Assembly: GCA_947384285.1 (NCBI GenBank)
Contig: CANDGI010000025.1
Coordinates: forward strand, 1-42,698
DNA from: an uncultured Lachnospiraceae bacterium
GTDB lineage: Bacteria > Bacillota > Clostridia > Lachnospirales > Lachnospiraceae
Direction: 5' to 3'
DNA length: 42,698 nt
Made by a program: the position numbers and the translations under genes. Positions within the stretch are counted from its first letter, which is position 1, and each line of letters starts with the position of its first letter. Shown piece after piece: positions 1 through 8,199 of the stretch. The notes under the pieces are model-generated. The model was not told the origin of the DNA and ran no database searches. It saw only the letters and a program-made list of their open reading frames with translations.

Positions 1-1
1 A

Positions 2-313
2 CGCCCAAATGAAAATAGTTTAACCCTCCAGACCTGTTTGAGTTTGGAGGGATTTACGGACAGTGATGGGAATGTGCTTGATTTCATTGTTGATGAAGCG
101 GTGGATGTTGCAAAAACCGTTGTCCATGCGGTGATGGTGGACAGGCTGAAAACCGCCCTGCCCTTATTGTCGGATGGTGAGCAGGCATTGGTAAAGGCAA
201 TCTTCTTTGAAGAACTTCCCGAGCGGGAAGCTGGGGTGCGGTTAGGCATAACACAGAGCGTTGTCAATAAAAACTAAAATCCTTGCGAAACTGAGAAAGA
301 TAATGGAGGTTTA
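2..313 (+). pseudogene. sigma-70 region-4-like protein of a conjugative element, partial and frameshifted
   Basis: The reading frame is open to the left edge of the window, so the start is missing. The visible part ends with a helix-turn-helix of the sigma-70 region 4 type (LSDGEQALVKAIFFEELPER, then a second helix containing GITQSVVNK). The frame stops at 275-277 just after VVNKN, but the +1 frame continues naturally as KTKILAKLRKIMEV to a stop at 311-313. A single-base frameshift near 268-272 therefore splits the C-terminus. Sigma-like proteins of this kind sit beside the recombination genes of Tn916/Tn1549-type conjugative elements, which fits the recombinase remnant downstream. The family call is from motif memory, without a search. 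Confidence 0.55.
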
Positions 314-330
314 AATTAAAGGCGTTCATT

Positions 331-369
331 CCCCATGTTTTTTCCTTTGGGAAAATGAGGGGGTTTTTG
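331..369 (+). terminator. hairpin followed by a T run
   Basis: CCCCAT with a T-rich 5' arm pairs imperfectly with GGAAAATGAGGGG across a short TTTG loop, followed by TTTTTG at 364-369. It lies just after the frameshifted sigma-like gene and would end its transcript. The stem has a bulge, so strength is uncertain. Confidence 0.45.
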
Positions 370-370
370 C

Positions 371-604
371 CTGCCCTCTCAGCAGGCGGAGGTAAAATCT
401 ATCTCTGATTTACTGGACGAGATTGAGGATGAAACTCTATACCTTGTCTTAATCACGGTGGACAGACGCATGTTACAAATCGTCCTGCTGAAAATGCAGA
501 GCTATTCCACAAAGGAGATTGCCCCGCTTGTGCATTTAACCACAGGGGCTATCTATGCAAGGATGCAGCATCTACGGAAAAAGCTAAAAGATTTTAAGCA
601 ATAG
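371..604 (+). pseudogene. second sigma/HTH-like open frame without a normal start codon
   Basis: This frame is open from 359 to the TAG at 602-604 and encodes about 78 residues, ending in a helix-turn-helix-like segment (YSTKEIAPLVHLTTGAIYAR, then LRKKLKDF) of the kind found in element-borne sigma-like regulators. There is no ATG or GTG at its 5' end. Only a CTG near 371 lies there, directly after the hairpin at 331-369, so it is either translated from a non-standard codon or, more likely, is the surviving 3' part of a gene. It lies between the sigma-like gene and the recombinase, where conjugative elements often carry a second small DNA-binding protein. The function is inferred only from the predicted fold. 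Confidence 0.4.
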
Positions 605-668
605 AGGGCAAATTTTAACCTTTTCAAGGACTATAGGATGAGGGATATTTTTTCTCACCCTATTTTTC

Positions 669-1840
669 ATGGGAGGATTATTGCATATGGACAACTATAT
701 AGACGAAAGAACAAAGGAGCAATTTACCGAAGATACCACTATTCGAGAAGCACTCAACAACATTTACGATATGCTGCAAGGGGAGAGCAACAGCATTACT
801 AATCAAAAATCAATTGTCAGCAAGTACGCAAAGGATAACGGATTTCAGAATCCCCAATTTTTCGTGGATGACGGATACTCAGGTGTAAGCATGTCGGGGA
901 AGCCGCTTACAACTGTTATCCCTTATGGCTATAAAAAGAACGAAGCTGAGCCTGCCCATTGGCTGATTGACGAAGAAGCCGCAGAGGTTGTACGCAGGAT
1001 ATTCCGCTTATGCGTTGAGGGATACGGACCGACGCAGATAGCAAATATCCTTTTTTCGGAGGGTATTTCAACGCCAACAGAGCATTGGCAGGCACAAGGG
1101 CGAAAGACATCTGTACTTCCTGCTGTTCCACATAAATGGGCGGCAAGGACAGTTGCGGATATTCTGGAACGGCTTGAATATTGCGGGCATACGGTTAATT
1201 TCCGTTCTACCACACGCTCATTCAAGGACAAAACCATGATACGCAGACCGAAAGAAGAATGGAAAATCTTTGAGAATACCCATGAAGCTATTATTGACAG
1301 TGAAATTTGGGCACTCGTGCAGGAGTTTAGAAGCCATAAACGCAGACCAAACCGCACAGGCGAAATCAGTATTTTTTCTGGATTACTCTATTGTACCGAC
1401 TGTGGGGAAAAGCTGTATTATAGTGTGACGAACAATTATAGCAGGGAGCAGGCATATTTCTTCTGTTCCAATTACCGCAAGAGTACGGCAAACTGTACCG
1501 CCCACTATATCCGTGAAAAGGTTGTTTATGCCCTGGTTCTTGAAAGTTTGCGGCGTGTGCTGTTCTATGTGCAGGCGTTTGAAAAACAGTTGTATCAGCC
1601 TTTGTGGAAAAGGTCGAGAGGTATACCGAAATCAAGGAACTTACGCCTGCCATCGTCAATGAATTTATAGACTACATCATGGTATCCAAGAAAGAGGTCA
1701 TAGACGGAAAGACAGTGTATCCTATTGATATTCACTGTAATGGAGTCGGTATTATCAACGCCCCATCCGCTGAAGAATATGAAGAAATGTTCCAGGAACG
1801 CTTGAAACAGAAGCGTTCCAAAGGAGAAAAAACGGCATAG
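669..1840 (+). pseudogene. large serine recombinase (TndX/CTn type), multiply deleted
   Basis: The family is clear from ESNSITNQ, FFVDDGYSGVS, PYGYKKNEAEPAHWLIDEEA, the zinc-ribbon segment with CTDCGEKL and later cysteines, and AHYIREKVV. Three lesions are visible. First, the N-terminal Y-x-R-L-S stretch that carries the catalytic serine is replaced by unrelated residues ahead of LQGESNSI. Second, GYSGVS is joined in frame to MSGKPL near residue 75, although intact relatives have roughly 90 residues of catalytic domain between them. Third, the coiled-coil region after AFEKQLYQ is missing and the frame shifts, so the real C-terminus (FVEKVERYTEIKELTPAIV and onward) is read in another frame from about 1601 to 1840. 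The protein cannot be catalytic. It marks the end of a dead integrative element. Confidence 0.85.
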
Positions 1841-1878
1841 CCACAAGACTATACCGTAATTTGATACAGAGATGCCCT

Positions 1879-1910
1879 CGTACCCTTCACTTCCTTATGT
1901 GAAGGGTACG
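1879..1910. repeat. 12-bp perfect inverted repeat with 8-nt loop
   Basis: CGTACCCTTCAC at 1879-1890 is mirrored by GTGAAGGGTACG at 1899-1910. It lies 39 bp after the recombinase remnant. It could be a terminator stem without a T run, or a recombination or protein-binding site near the element end. Confidence 0.6.
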
Positions 1911-1935
1911 AAAGGGTGCCCCTTTGGAAACCCCG

Positions 1936-2000
1936 GACAACAAAACAGGCTGAATATCTCGCACTTTCCCGATGCTTGATATTCAGCCTGTTTTGTTGTC
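1936..2000. terminator. 23-bp perfect inverted repeat, probably a bidirectional terminator
   Basis: The arms 1936-1958 and 1978-2000 are perfectly complementary and enclose a 19-nt loop. The outer part of the left arm is A-rich (AACAAAA) and the right arm T-rich (TTTTGTT), as in bidirectional terminators. It separates the plus-strand recombinase remnant from the minus-strand IS66 remnant. An open frame in minus orientation ends at 1999-2001, directly on its edge. Confidence 0.6.
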
Positions 2001-2065
2001 AGCAGCCCCGTTTCGTGGTCTGCGTGTAGTTCCTTGTAAACTGACCTAACTGACGGTGAAAATAG

Positions 2066-2722
2066 TCATAAACATGGCGAAGATAATTCTCGGTGCATTG
2101 CCCATGAAACGACAGATTCTGACGCATAACTTTCCGGGATCAATGGTTCCTGTAGAGGCACCTTGACAAAAGTCTGGCCGTCGGGATGTTCCGCTGATAC
2201 GGCACACGCCGGACACTTATAGGTTTCACGATAGATATTTACAGCTTTACCTTTGGCAGGGGTAAAGCGGAATTCATGACGGACGAATTCTTTCCCAATA
2301 CATTCCATCTGCGTTCCACAGATTGGACAGTTTCATTCCTCCTCTAAAAGAGAAATGATTTCGTTGCAGGAAGGTACATTTTTAAAGAGTTCAGCGTGTG
2401 TCCGTCTTGCTTTCCGCATATGCTCTGGAACAATGATGCCATCAGGAAGTTCCGGATCCCGTGCCGGTTCCGCTTCCTGCCCGGCTTCATCAAAAAGATT
2501 CAGCTGTCCTTCCATATCCTTCCATTTTTCGCTGGAAGTGCCAAAGAGTTTCTTCGTGGGATATTCGATCTGTTGGTGAAGAGTCTCTTTTTCCAGACGG
2601 TCTGCTTCCATTGTCTTTTGTAAAGACTGGATCAGTTCTGTCTGTGCAGTAATTGTCGTATTCAGTTGGCTGATCATGTCCTTATACGCAAGGATTTTTG
2701 AATCTTTTGAATTACCAGCCAT
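2066..2722 (-). pseudogene. IS66-family transposase (TnpC-like), nonsense mutation and 3' truncation
   Basis: The first 129 codons (start ATG at 2722, good upstream purine-rich site) give an IS66 N-terminal region: a coiled coil of about 55 residues, then a KKLFGTSSEK motif, QLNLFDEA, and an acidic linker. The frame stops at a TGA directly after LLEEE. The same frame resumes with the zinc-finger part NCPICGTQMECIGKEFV, then YKCPACA, and runs to SYASESVVSWAMHREL at about 2075. Beyond this the DDE catalytic domain is absent. The protein is therefore the N-terminal third of a transposase, interrupted by one stop and cut off by a deletion. It reads toward the recombinase remnant. Confidence 0.85.
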
Positions 2723-2955
2723 ATGTTTTCTCCTCTTCTTTCTCTGTTCTTAGCATACAGCAAAAAGCAAAAAAAGAAGCAGGAAACCCAGTATTTACAA
2801 GTGGTTGAGGGTGTTTTCCAGTGTGTGGAGCGCCCCGCGTTTCTACCGGATTGCAGAGAAGTTTTCAACCATCATTCCTAGAAAAAGAAGGTGAAGTAAA
2901 ACGCTTGCATTCTCTACGAATTATTATGGACTGAGTCTTAGAGCAAAGCAATCCG

Positions 2956-2975
2956 TCGAATTATTTTACGCTTAC
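2956..2975 (-). mobile_element. terminal inverted repeat of the IS66-family element
   Basis: Read on the minus strand, position 2975 begins GTAAGCGTAAAATAATTCGA. IS66-family ends characteristically start GTAAGCG, and this lies upstream of the transposase start, so it marks the 5' boundary of the insertion. The stretch 2723-2955 between this end and the transposase shows no recognisable tnpA or tnpB, which many IS66 elements carry. The other end is lost. Confidence 0.65.
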
Positions 2976-3219
2976 AGAATAACAGGATTCCTTAAACATA
3001 TTTTCTGTTATTCAGGATTCCGTTTCAGAATCACATCGATAGGAAAGAATTAAATGTGTCATTGCGCCTGAGAAAACAATGGAATGGCAGAAAATAAAAA
3101 AGAAAAAACACCACAGACTATCCATTTGGAGAGTGGACGAAACGGAAGAAGCAGTGTAAAATAAAACATAACCATAGATGTATGCAGCATCCGCGGCATG
3201 AAAAATTTAGGAAAAGGGG
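2976..3219. other. non-coding stretch between IS end and small-RNA promoter
   Basis: AT-rich sequence with no supported gene. A partial repeat (CAGAATAACAGGATTCC near 2974 and CTGTTATTCAGGATTCCG near 3005) lies directly outside the IS66 end. It is too divergent and too long to be called the usual 8-bp target duplication. Confidence 0.3.
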
Positions 3220-3247
3220 TTGCAAAGAGATGCAGAAAGCGTATAAT
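3220..3247 (+). promoter_or_regulatory. strong sigma-A-type promoter
   Basis: TTGCAA at 3220-3225 and a perfect TATAAT at 3242-3247 are separated by 16 bp. The expected start point (about 3254) falls at the beginning of the GCAA tract. Confidence 0.65.
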
Positions 3248-3249
3248 TT

Positions 3250-3405
<156 letters not shown>

Positions 3406-3461
3406 GTGCGCAGTACTACAGCGAACAACCCATATTTTGATACACAGGAAACGCCTATACT

Positions 3462-3704
3462 GTGCGTCATACCGCCCTTATTTTTGACCGGGGAATGAGC
3501 CTGCCGGAATTTTCCGTGACAGCCAATTCCCCCAGCGTCATGAACGGGGGCAAGGATTTCTGCCATTGGAGCAGGGAGGATAAGAAGCTGGCCGCCATTG
3601 GGAAGCTGGTGGAGCGGGTGCTTGGCCGGTATGGGAAAGGCCTTGTGAAAGCGGCGCTGGGCGGATGCCTTTATGAAAAGGGGAGGACACCTGCCAGGTT
3701 TTAA
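3462..3704 (+). CDS. short open frame of unknown function, possible gene remnant
   Basis: This GC-richer frame encodes about 80 residues (GTG start; it is open further upstream to a TGA near 3437). It contains a basic C-terminal segment (KLVERVLGRYGKGLVKAALG) and ends in GRTPARF. I do not recognise a family. There is no clear ribosome binding site, so it may be the 3' remnant of a larger gene left by rearrangement at the edge of the mobile region. The remaining sequence 3705-3841 ahead of the pullulanase shows no convincing promoter. Confidence 0.25.
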   Translation: MRHTALIFDRGMSLPEFSVTANSPSVMNGGKDFCHWSREDKKLAAIGKLVERVLGRYGKGLVKAALGGCLYEKGRTPARF

Positions 3705-3841
3705 CGCTCCTTGCCCGTGCAAAGATGGAGGCAGAAGGCGGCATTATCCATCCTGCGCCTGCAGCCAGGGATTTTATGAGATGCCGCCCTTTGAAAGAGA
3801 AAGAAAAAAGAAGTGAAAAGCCATGGAAGGAGGAGCATAGC

Positions 3842-6800
3842 ATGAGATATAGTGAAACGTGTACAGTGAGAACAAAGAGACAGCAGAAAGGAAATAGTTT
3901 CAAAAGAAGATTATTCCAGTTTTTCCTTGCCGGCGTATTGACAGCTGCATCGGTAAATGCAGCTTTGCCTGTGGAAATTTATGCAGAAGAGGAGGAAGGG
4001 AAGATATATGCCAAACGTTCTTTCGATGAAAGCTATGATGCCCAGAATGCCTATGACGGGGACGATTTGGGATGTACTTATACACCTGAGAAAACCACAT
4101 TTAAGGTATGGTCGCCGGAAGCATCTTCAGTTGTGCTTTGCAGGTATGAAGACGGCAATGGCGGCGGCTCCATAGAGGAAGCGCCAATGATTAAAGGCGA
4201 GAAAGGCGTGTGGAGTGCGGAAATTGCAGGAGATATCGTAAATACCTATTATACCTACAAGGTGACGGTAGATGGAACCACCCAGGAGGCAGCCGATATC
4301 TATGCAAAAGCAGCAGGGGTAAACGGCGATCGGGCTATGGTGGTGGATTTGGACAGTACGGATCCAGAGAATTGGGAGAAAGATTATCAGAGAGAAGAAA
4401 CGCTCCTTAGCGATATCATCGTATGGGAAGTCCATATCAGAGATTTTTCTATTGATGTAAGTTCCGGCGTGTCACAGCGAAACCGGGGAAAATATAAAGC
4501 ATTTACGGAGAGCACTACCATAAATGGAGAGGGAAGAACAGCTTCCTGTGTAGATTATTTAAAAGAGCTTGGCGTTACACATGTACAGATTCTTCCAATG
4601 TATGATTATGCATCCGTAGATGAGGCAAATGCCAGCACAAACCCTGGAAGTGATTATAGCTGGGGGTATGACCCGAAGAATTACAATGTTCCCGAAGGGT
4701 CGTATTCCAGTAATCCACAGGATGGAAATGTCCGTATCACAGAGATGAAAGAAATGATCCAGGCATTGCATGACGCAGGAATAAAGGTAATTATGGATGT
4801 TGCTTATAGCCATACCTGTGATGCCAGGAATTCTAATTTTAATAAGATTATGCCAGACTATTATTATAAGCTTAACAGCGACTTATCCTATGATGACCAG
4901 TCCGGCTGGGGCAATGCCACTAGAAGCGAAAGCGCCATGTTCCGCAAGTTTATGATAGATTCCGTTTCCTTTTGGGCCGAAGAATATAATTTGGACGGTT
5001 TTCGGTTTGACCTTATGGGAATCCATGATGTGGCCACCATGAATCAGATTTGCTCTGCACTGAACCGCAGGTTTGGTAAAAATACGATTGTGTTATATGG
5101 GGAGGGATGGACTGGCAATGGTGCATATGATTCCAATAGCGCCCACAAGGCAAATGAATCCAGGTTAGATTATGGAATTGGGTTTTATAATGACCAGATG
5201 AGAGAGGCATTAAAAGGCGGACAGAATTTTGACGGAACGATAGGTTTTCTGCAGACAAATTATGTGAGCGGCGAGTATCTGGAGCCAGGAGTGAAATGGC
5301 CCAATAATGTATTTGGCGGAATTATGGGGTCGGTAGGTTATACCAGCGGCGAGTTTGGAATGTGGCGGCCATTCTGGTCCAAATCATCGGACTGCTGCTT
5401 AAGCTATGTATCCGCCCATGATACCCTTACCCTTTGGGATAAACTGGCGGAAGGGTTTGGGAAGGACTTTTCATCTGTGGACGATAAAATGAAAAGGATG
5501 AATAAACTGGCAGGAAGCGTGGTTCTTGTATCCAAGGGCGGAGTGTTTATGCAGGCAGGAGAAGAATTTGCCAGAACGAAAAATGGGGATGAAAATAGTG
5601 GTTCTTCTCCAGATTCCGTGAATAAAATTGATTGGAACAGAGTGGATGCTTATTCTGACATCCAAGAATACTACAGGGGCATGATCCGCATCCGCAAAGC
5701 ATTTTCTGGTTTCCGTTCTGTTTTGGGCAGAAGCGGCGATAATTGGAATCCAGTAAATAATAATATAGAATGGATAAGCAAAGAGGAAGCCGGGATGACC
5801 GCCTTTTATGAAACCAATAGCGTACCTGGCCAGTGGGACAGGATAGCTGTACTGATAAATAATGCAGTCTCTGAGGAAACCGTTACCCTTACAGGCGCCA
5901 GCGATTGGGTGGTAATCGCGGATGGGACGAAAGCAGGACTGGAAAAAATCAGGGAATCAGGCTCTGACATCACAGTACCGGGAAAATCTGTTCTGGTGGC
6001 AGTGCCCAAGGATACCTTTGATGAAAATAATGTTTCGGATAATGAACCGCCGGTAATCACCTGCGGCACATCGTTTCATGTTTTAGCAGGCGAGACCTTT
6101 TCGTTTACGGTTGAAACCTCAGACCCGGAAAAAGATACGGTGGCACTGGCTGCAGATGGGATTCCAAACGGAGCTTCCTTTGACGCAGCTGCAGGAATGT
6201 TTCAGTGGGAGAATCCAGCGGCGGGCCAGTATACCGTGACATTGACAGCAAGCGATGGGAGAAATACCGTAACAAAAACGGTAACGATAACGGTTTCGGA
6301 AGAAAGCGGTGAAAACCCTGAAGAGCCAGACAAAGACCCCGTCAAGCCAGGGGAAGGCTCAGAGGAGCCAGACAAAGACCCCGTCAAGCCAGGGGAAGGC
6401 TCAGAGGAGCCGGACAAAGATCCCGTCAAGCCAGGGGAAGGCTCAGAGGAGCCGGACAAAGACCCCGTCAAGCCAGGGGAAGGCTCAGAGGAACCGGACA
6501 AAGACCCCGTCAAGCCAGGGGAAGGCTCAGAGGAACCAGACAAAAATCCCCAGGAGCCAGACAAAGACCCCGAAGAACCAGGAAAGGAGCCGGCAAAACC
6601 AGAGGAAGAGCCGGTCAAGGAATTAAAAATCACAAAGCTGGCCATAGGCAAAGGAAGCGGCAAAGCACAAGCTGGCGATACCATTTCAATTTCAGCCCAG
6701 TCAACAGGCGGAGTGGGAGTTGTTAAATACCGTTTTCTTGTAAAAAAAGGTTCTGCCACAACAATTAAGAATTATTCTGCTTCCAGGTCTGCAAAATGGA

Positions 6801-7192
6801 AGCCGGGAAAAGCTGGAAAATATAGTATTATGGTGTATGCAAAAGATAGTGAAGGAAAAATTGCAAAAAAGACCATATCAAAATATAAGGTAAATGACAA
6901 ACTTAAGGTGAGCAGTTTTCGGGCATCGCCCTCCAAAAGAGCCAGAACAGGCAGAAAAGTCAAACTGACGGTAAAGGCGCAAGGAGGAACGAAAAAGTAT
7001 CAGTATATGTTTAGATACAAAAAATCCGGTACGAATAAAATTAAGAAAATCAGTAATTACAGTTCGAAGAAAATTGTAAGCTGGCGGCCGAAGAGCCCTG
7101 GAACATATACATTATATGCAAATGTCCGGGACAGGACTACAAAAAGAACTGCCCAAAAGATTATTCGTAAATATGTAGTAGTGAAAAAGTAG
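3842..7192 (+). CDS. pulA: secreted type I pullulanase (GH13, CBM48) with repeat linker and C-terminal beta modules
   Basis: A 1116-residue extracellular enzyme that cleaves alpha-1,6 branch points of pullulan, glycogen and starch. ATG at 3842 follows GGAGGAG at a normal distance; the upstream in-frame start at 3725 has no such site. Residues about 19-47 form a signal peptide (KRR, hydrophobic core, then A-E-E). A CBM48-like domain (TTFKVWSPEASSV) precedes the catalytic barrel. GH13 motifs are complete: YSWGYDP at 272-278, DVAYSHT, GFRFDLMG with nucleophile D390, YGEGW with acid/base E421, and VSAHD with D527. The C-terminal half has an Ig/cadherin-like module, a Pro/Glu/Lys linker of five identical 14-residue repeats, and two related basic beta modules (about 945-1116). 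There is no LPxTG anchor; the basic modules may bind cell wall or glucan. It ends 14 bp from the AraC gene, which runs convergently. Confidence 0.93.
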   Translation: MRYSETCTVRTKRQQKGNSFKRRLFQFFLAGVLTAASVNAALPVEIYAEEEEGKIYAKRSFDESYDAQNAYDGDDLGCTYTPEKTTFKVWSPEASSVVLCRYEDGNGGGSIEEAPMIKGEKGVWSAEIAGDIVNTYYTYKVTVDGTTQEAADIYAKAAGVNGDRAMVVDLDSTDPENWEKDYQREETLLSDIIVWEVHIRDFSIDVSSGVSQRNRGKYKAFTESTTINGEGRTASCVDYLKELGVTHVQILPMYDYASVDEANASTNPGSDYSWGYDPKNYNVPEGSYSSNPQDGNVRITEMKEMIQALHDAGIKVIMDVAYSHTCDARNSNFNKIMPDYYYKLNSDLSYDDQSGWGNATRSESAMFRKFMIDSVSFWAEEYNLDGFRFDLMGIHDVATMNQICSALNRRFGKNTIVLYGEGWTGNGAYDSNSAHKANESRLDYGIGFYNDQMREALKGGQNFDGTIGFLQTNYVSGEYLEPGVKWPNNVFGGIMGSVGYTSGEFGMWRPFWSKSSDCCLSYVSAHDTLTLWDKLAEGFGKDFSSVDDKMKRMNKLAGSVVLVSKGGVFMQAGEEFARTKNGDENSGSSPDSVNKIDWNRVDAYSDIQEYYRGMIRIRKAFSGFRSVLGRSGDNWNPVNNNIEWISKEEAGMTAFYETNSVPGQWDRIAVLINNAVSEETVTLTGASDWVVIADGTKAGLEKIRESGSDITVPGKSVLVAVPKDTFDENNVSDNEPPVITCGTSFHVLAGETFSFTVETSDPEKDTVALAADGIPNGASFDAAAGMFQWENPAAGQYTVTLTASDGRNTVTKTVTITVSEESGENPEEPDKDPVKPGEGSEEPDKDPVKPGEGSEEPDKDPVKPGEGSEEPDKDPVKPGEGSEEPDKDPVKPGEGSEEPDKNPQEPDKDPEEPGKEPAKPEEEPVKELKITKLAIGKGSGKAQAGDTISISAQSTGGVGVVKYRFLVKKGSATTIKNYSASRSAKWKPGKAGKYSIMVYAKDSEGKIAKKTISKYKVNDKLKVSSFRASPSKRARTGRKVKLTVKAQGGTKKYQYMFRYKKSGTNKIKKISNYSSKKIVSWRPKSPGTYTLYANVRDRTTKRTAQKIIRKYVVVKK
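6320..6529 (+). repeat. five tandem 42-bp repeats inside the pullulanase gene
   Basis: Five near-identical 42-bp units encode EEPDKDPVKPGEGS. A sixth, degenerate unit follows. Differences are a few synonymous changes (GAG/GAA, CCA/CCG, GAC CCC/GAT CCC). They form a charged proline-rich spacer between the Ig-like module and the C-terminal modules. Confidence 0.95.
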
Positions 7193-7206
7193 TCCCATTT
7201 ATGCGC

Positions 7207-8079
7207 TTATTCCTTTAGGCAGAGGGAGCGGTATTTTTTTGGCGTAACGCCTTTGTATTCCCGGAATTTCCGTACAAAGTAGCTGAAATTGTCAAATCCA
7301 ACCGAAAGCGCAATATCGGAAATGTGGGTTTCTGTCTCAGACAGCATTTCGCAGGCTTTTTCTATGCGGTACTCATTGATAAAGCTGATGGGGGTTTTCC
7401 CGATTTCCTGTTTAAAATAGCGGCAGAAATAATTGGGGCTCATAAAGCATATGCCAGACAAGGACTGCAAGGATATGGATTCGGCATAATTTTTCTGGAT
7501 ATATGCAATCACCTGCTTTAATTTATTGAGAGAATCCTTGCCTTTGGGAGAGAGTGTATTCTCTAAGAAATACCCTGCCTGGAAAAACAACTCTATCATA
7601 TGCAGGATATGAAGCTTAATGCTTAAGAGGGCACAGGCAGGGAGCGTGTGGTAAAGACTTATAATTTCCTGCATATGAAATAGGATTTTTTTATGGTCTT
7701 CTGGTGAAAATGCAGAGCAGAAGGTTGGAAACAGCAGGGTTCCGCTGGTGATTGGCCGGATGAAATTATGCTGGCAATTGTCATACAGGGAAAAGTCCAA
7801 AAAGCCAGGGTCAAAGACCACGGCATGGTGCAAGGATTCTCCAGCAGATTTGATTTCATGCAGTTCCCTGGAATTGATGAAGCAGAATTCGCCAGGGGTT
7901 AAAACAAAGGACTGCCCGTGGATGGTCAGGTGCAAAGACCCGTATTCCACATAGACCCATTCCAGTTCTTCGTGCCAATGCTGTGGTACGAAGAAAAAAC
8001 CGTCTTTGTCATGGTGGGAATATACCTGTAAAGGAAAAGAGGGAGTGCCGTGGTGTTTTTCTTCATAGGCGCGGGGCAT
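7207..8079 (-). CDS. AraC-family transcriptional regulator
   Basis: A 290-residue regulator with an N-terminal cupin-like sensing domain (QHWHEELEWVYVEYG, then LTPGEFCFINSRELHEI) and a C-terminal double helix-turn-helix (SLSGICFMSPNYFCRYFKQE and the signature ISDIALSVGFDNFSYFVRKF). The ATG at 8079 is preferred because AGGAG lies 9 nt upstream; the in-frame TTG at 8088 touches that site. The gene diverges from the oligo-1,6-glucosidase gene and converges on pullulanase, so it probably activates the alpha-glucan genes in response to a sugar. The shared 120-bp intergenic region holds direct repeats that fit an AraC operator. Confidence 0.92.
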   Translation of the reverse strand: MPRAYEEKHHGTPSFPLQVYSHHDKDGFFFVPQHWHEELEWVYVEYGSLHLTIHGQSFVLTPGEFCFINSRELHEIKSAGESLHHAVVFDPGFLDFSLYDNCQHNFIRPITSGTLLFPTFCSAFSPEDHKKILFHMQEIISLYHTLPACALLSIKLHILHMIELFFQAGYFLENTLSPKGKDSLNKLKQVIAYIQKNYAESISLQSLSGICFMSPNYFCRYFKQEIGKTPISFINEYRIEKACEMLSETETHISDIALSVGFDNFSYFVRKFREYKGVTPKKYRSLCLKE

Positions 8080-8098
8080 AGTTATCAACTCCTAAATC

Positions 8099-8130
8099 AT
8101 AAAATTGTGTTATTATCTGATAAAATTATG
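8099..8130. promoter_or_regulatory. putative AraC operator: two 11-bp direct repeats 21 bp apart
   Basis: ATAAAATTGTG at 8099-8109 and ATAAAATTATG at 8120-8130 match in 10 of 11 positions. Their 21-bp spacing equals two helical turns, the arrangement used by AraC dimers. The downstream repeat lies just before a poor -35 region (AAGCAA at 8132-8137) and a fair -10 (TATACT at 8155-8160), as expected for an activator-dependent promoter. Confidence 0.6.
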
Positions 8131-8199
8131 CAAGCAATGAAGGCTCCATTCCAGTATACTAAAATCATCGAAGAAAAACAAGAAGCGAGGTATAAGAAA

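Noticed and set aside
2674-2868. Minus-strand frame before the IS66 transposase as a possible tnpB
   Set aside because: It shows no TnpB features and overlaps the transposase start; the expected tnpA and tnpB are not recognisable.
6202-6759. Minus-strand 185-codon frame opposite the pullulanase linker (SGSSEPSPGLTGSL repeats)
   Set aside because: It is the antisense shadow of the tandem repeat, with no start signal. Repeats often leave all frames open.
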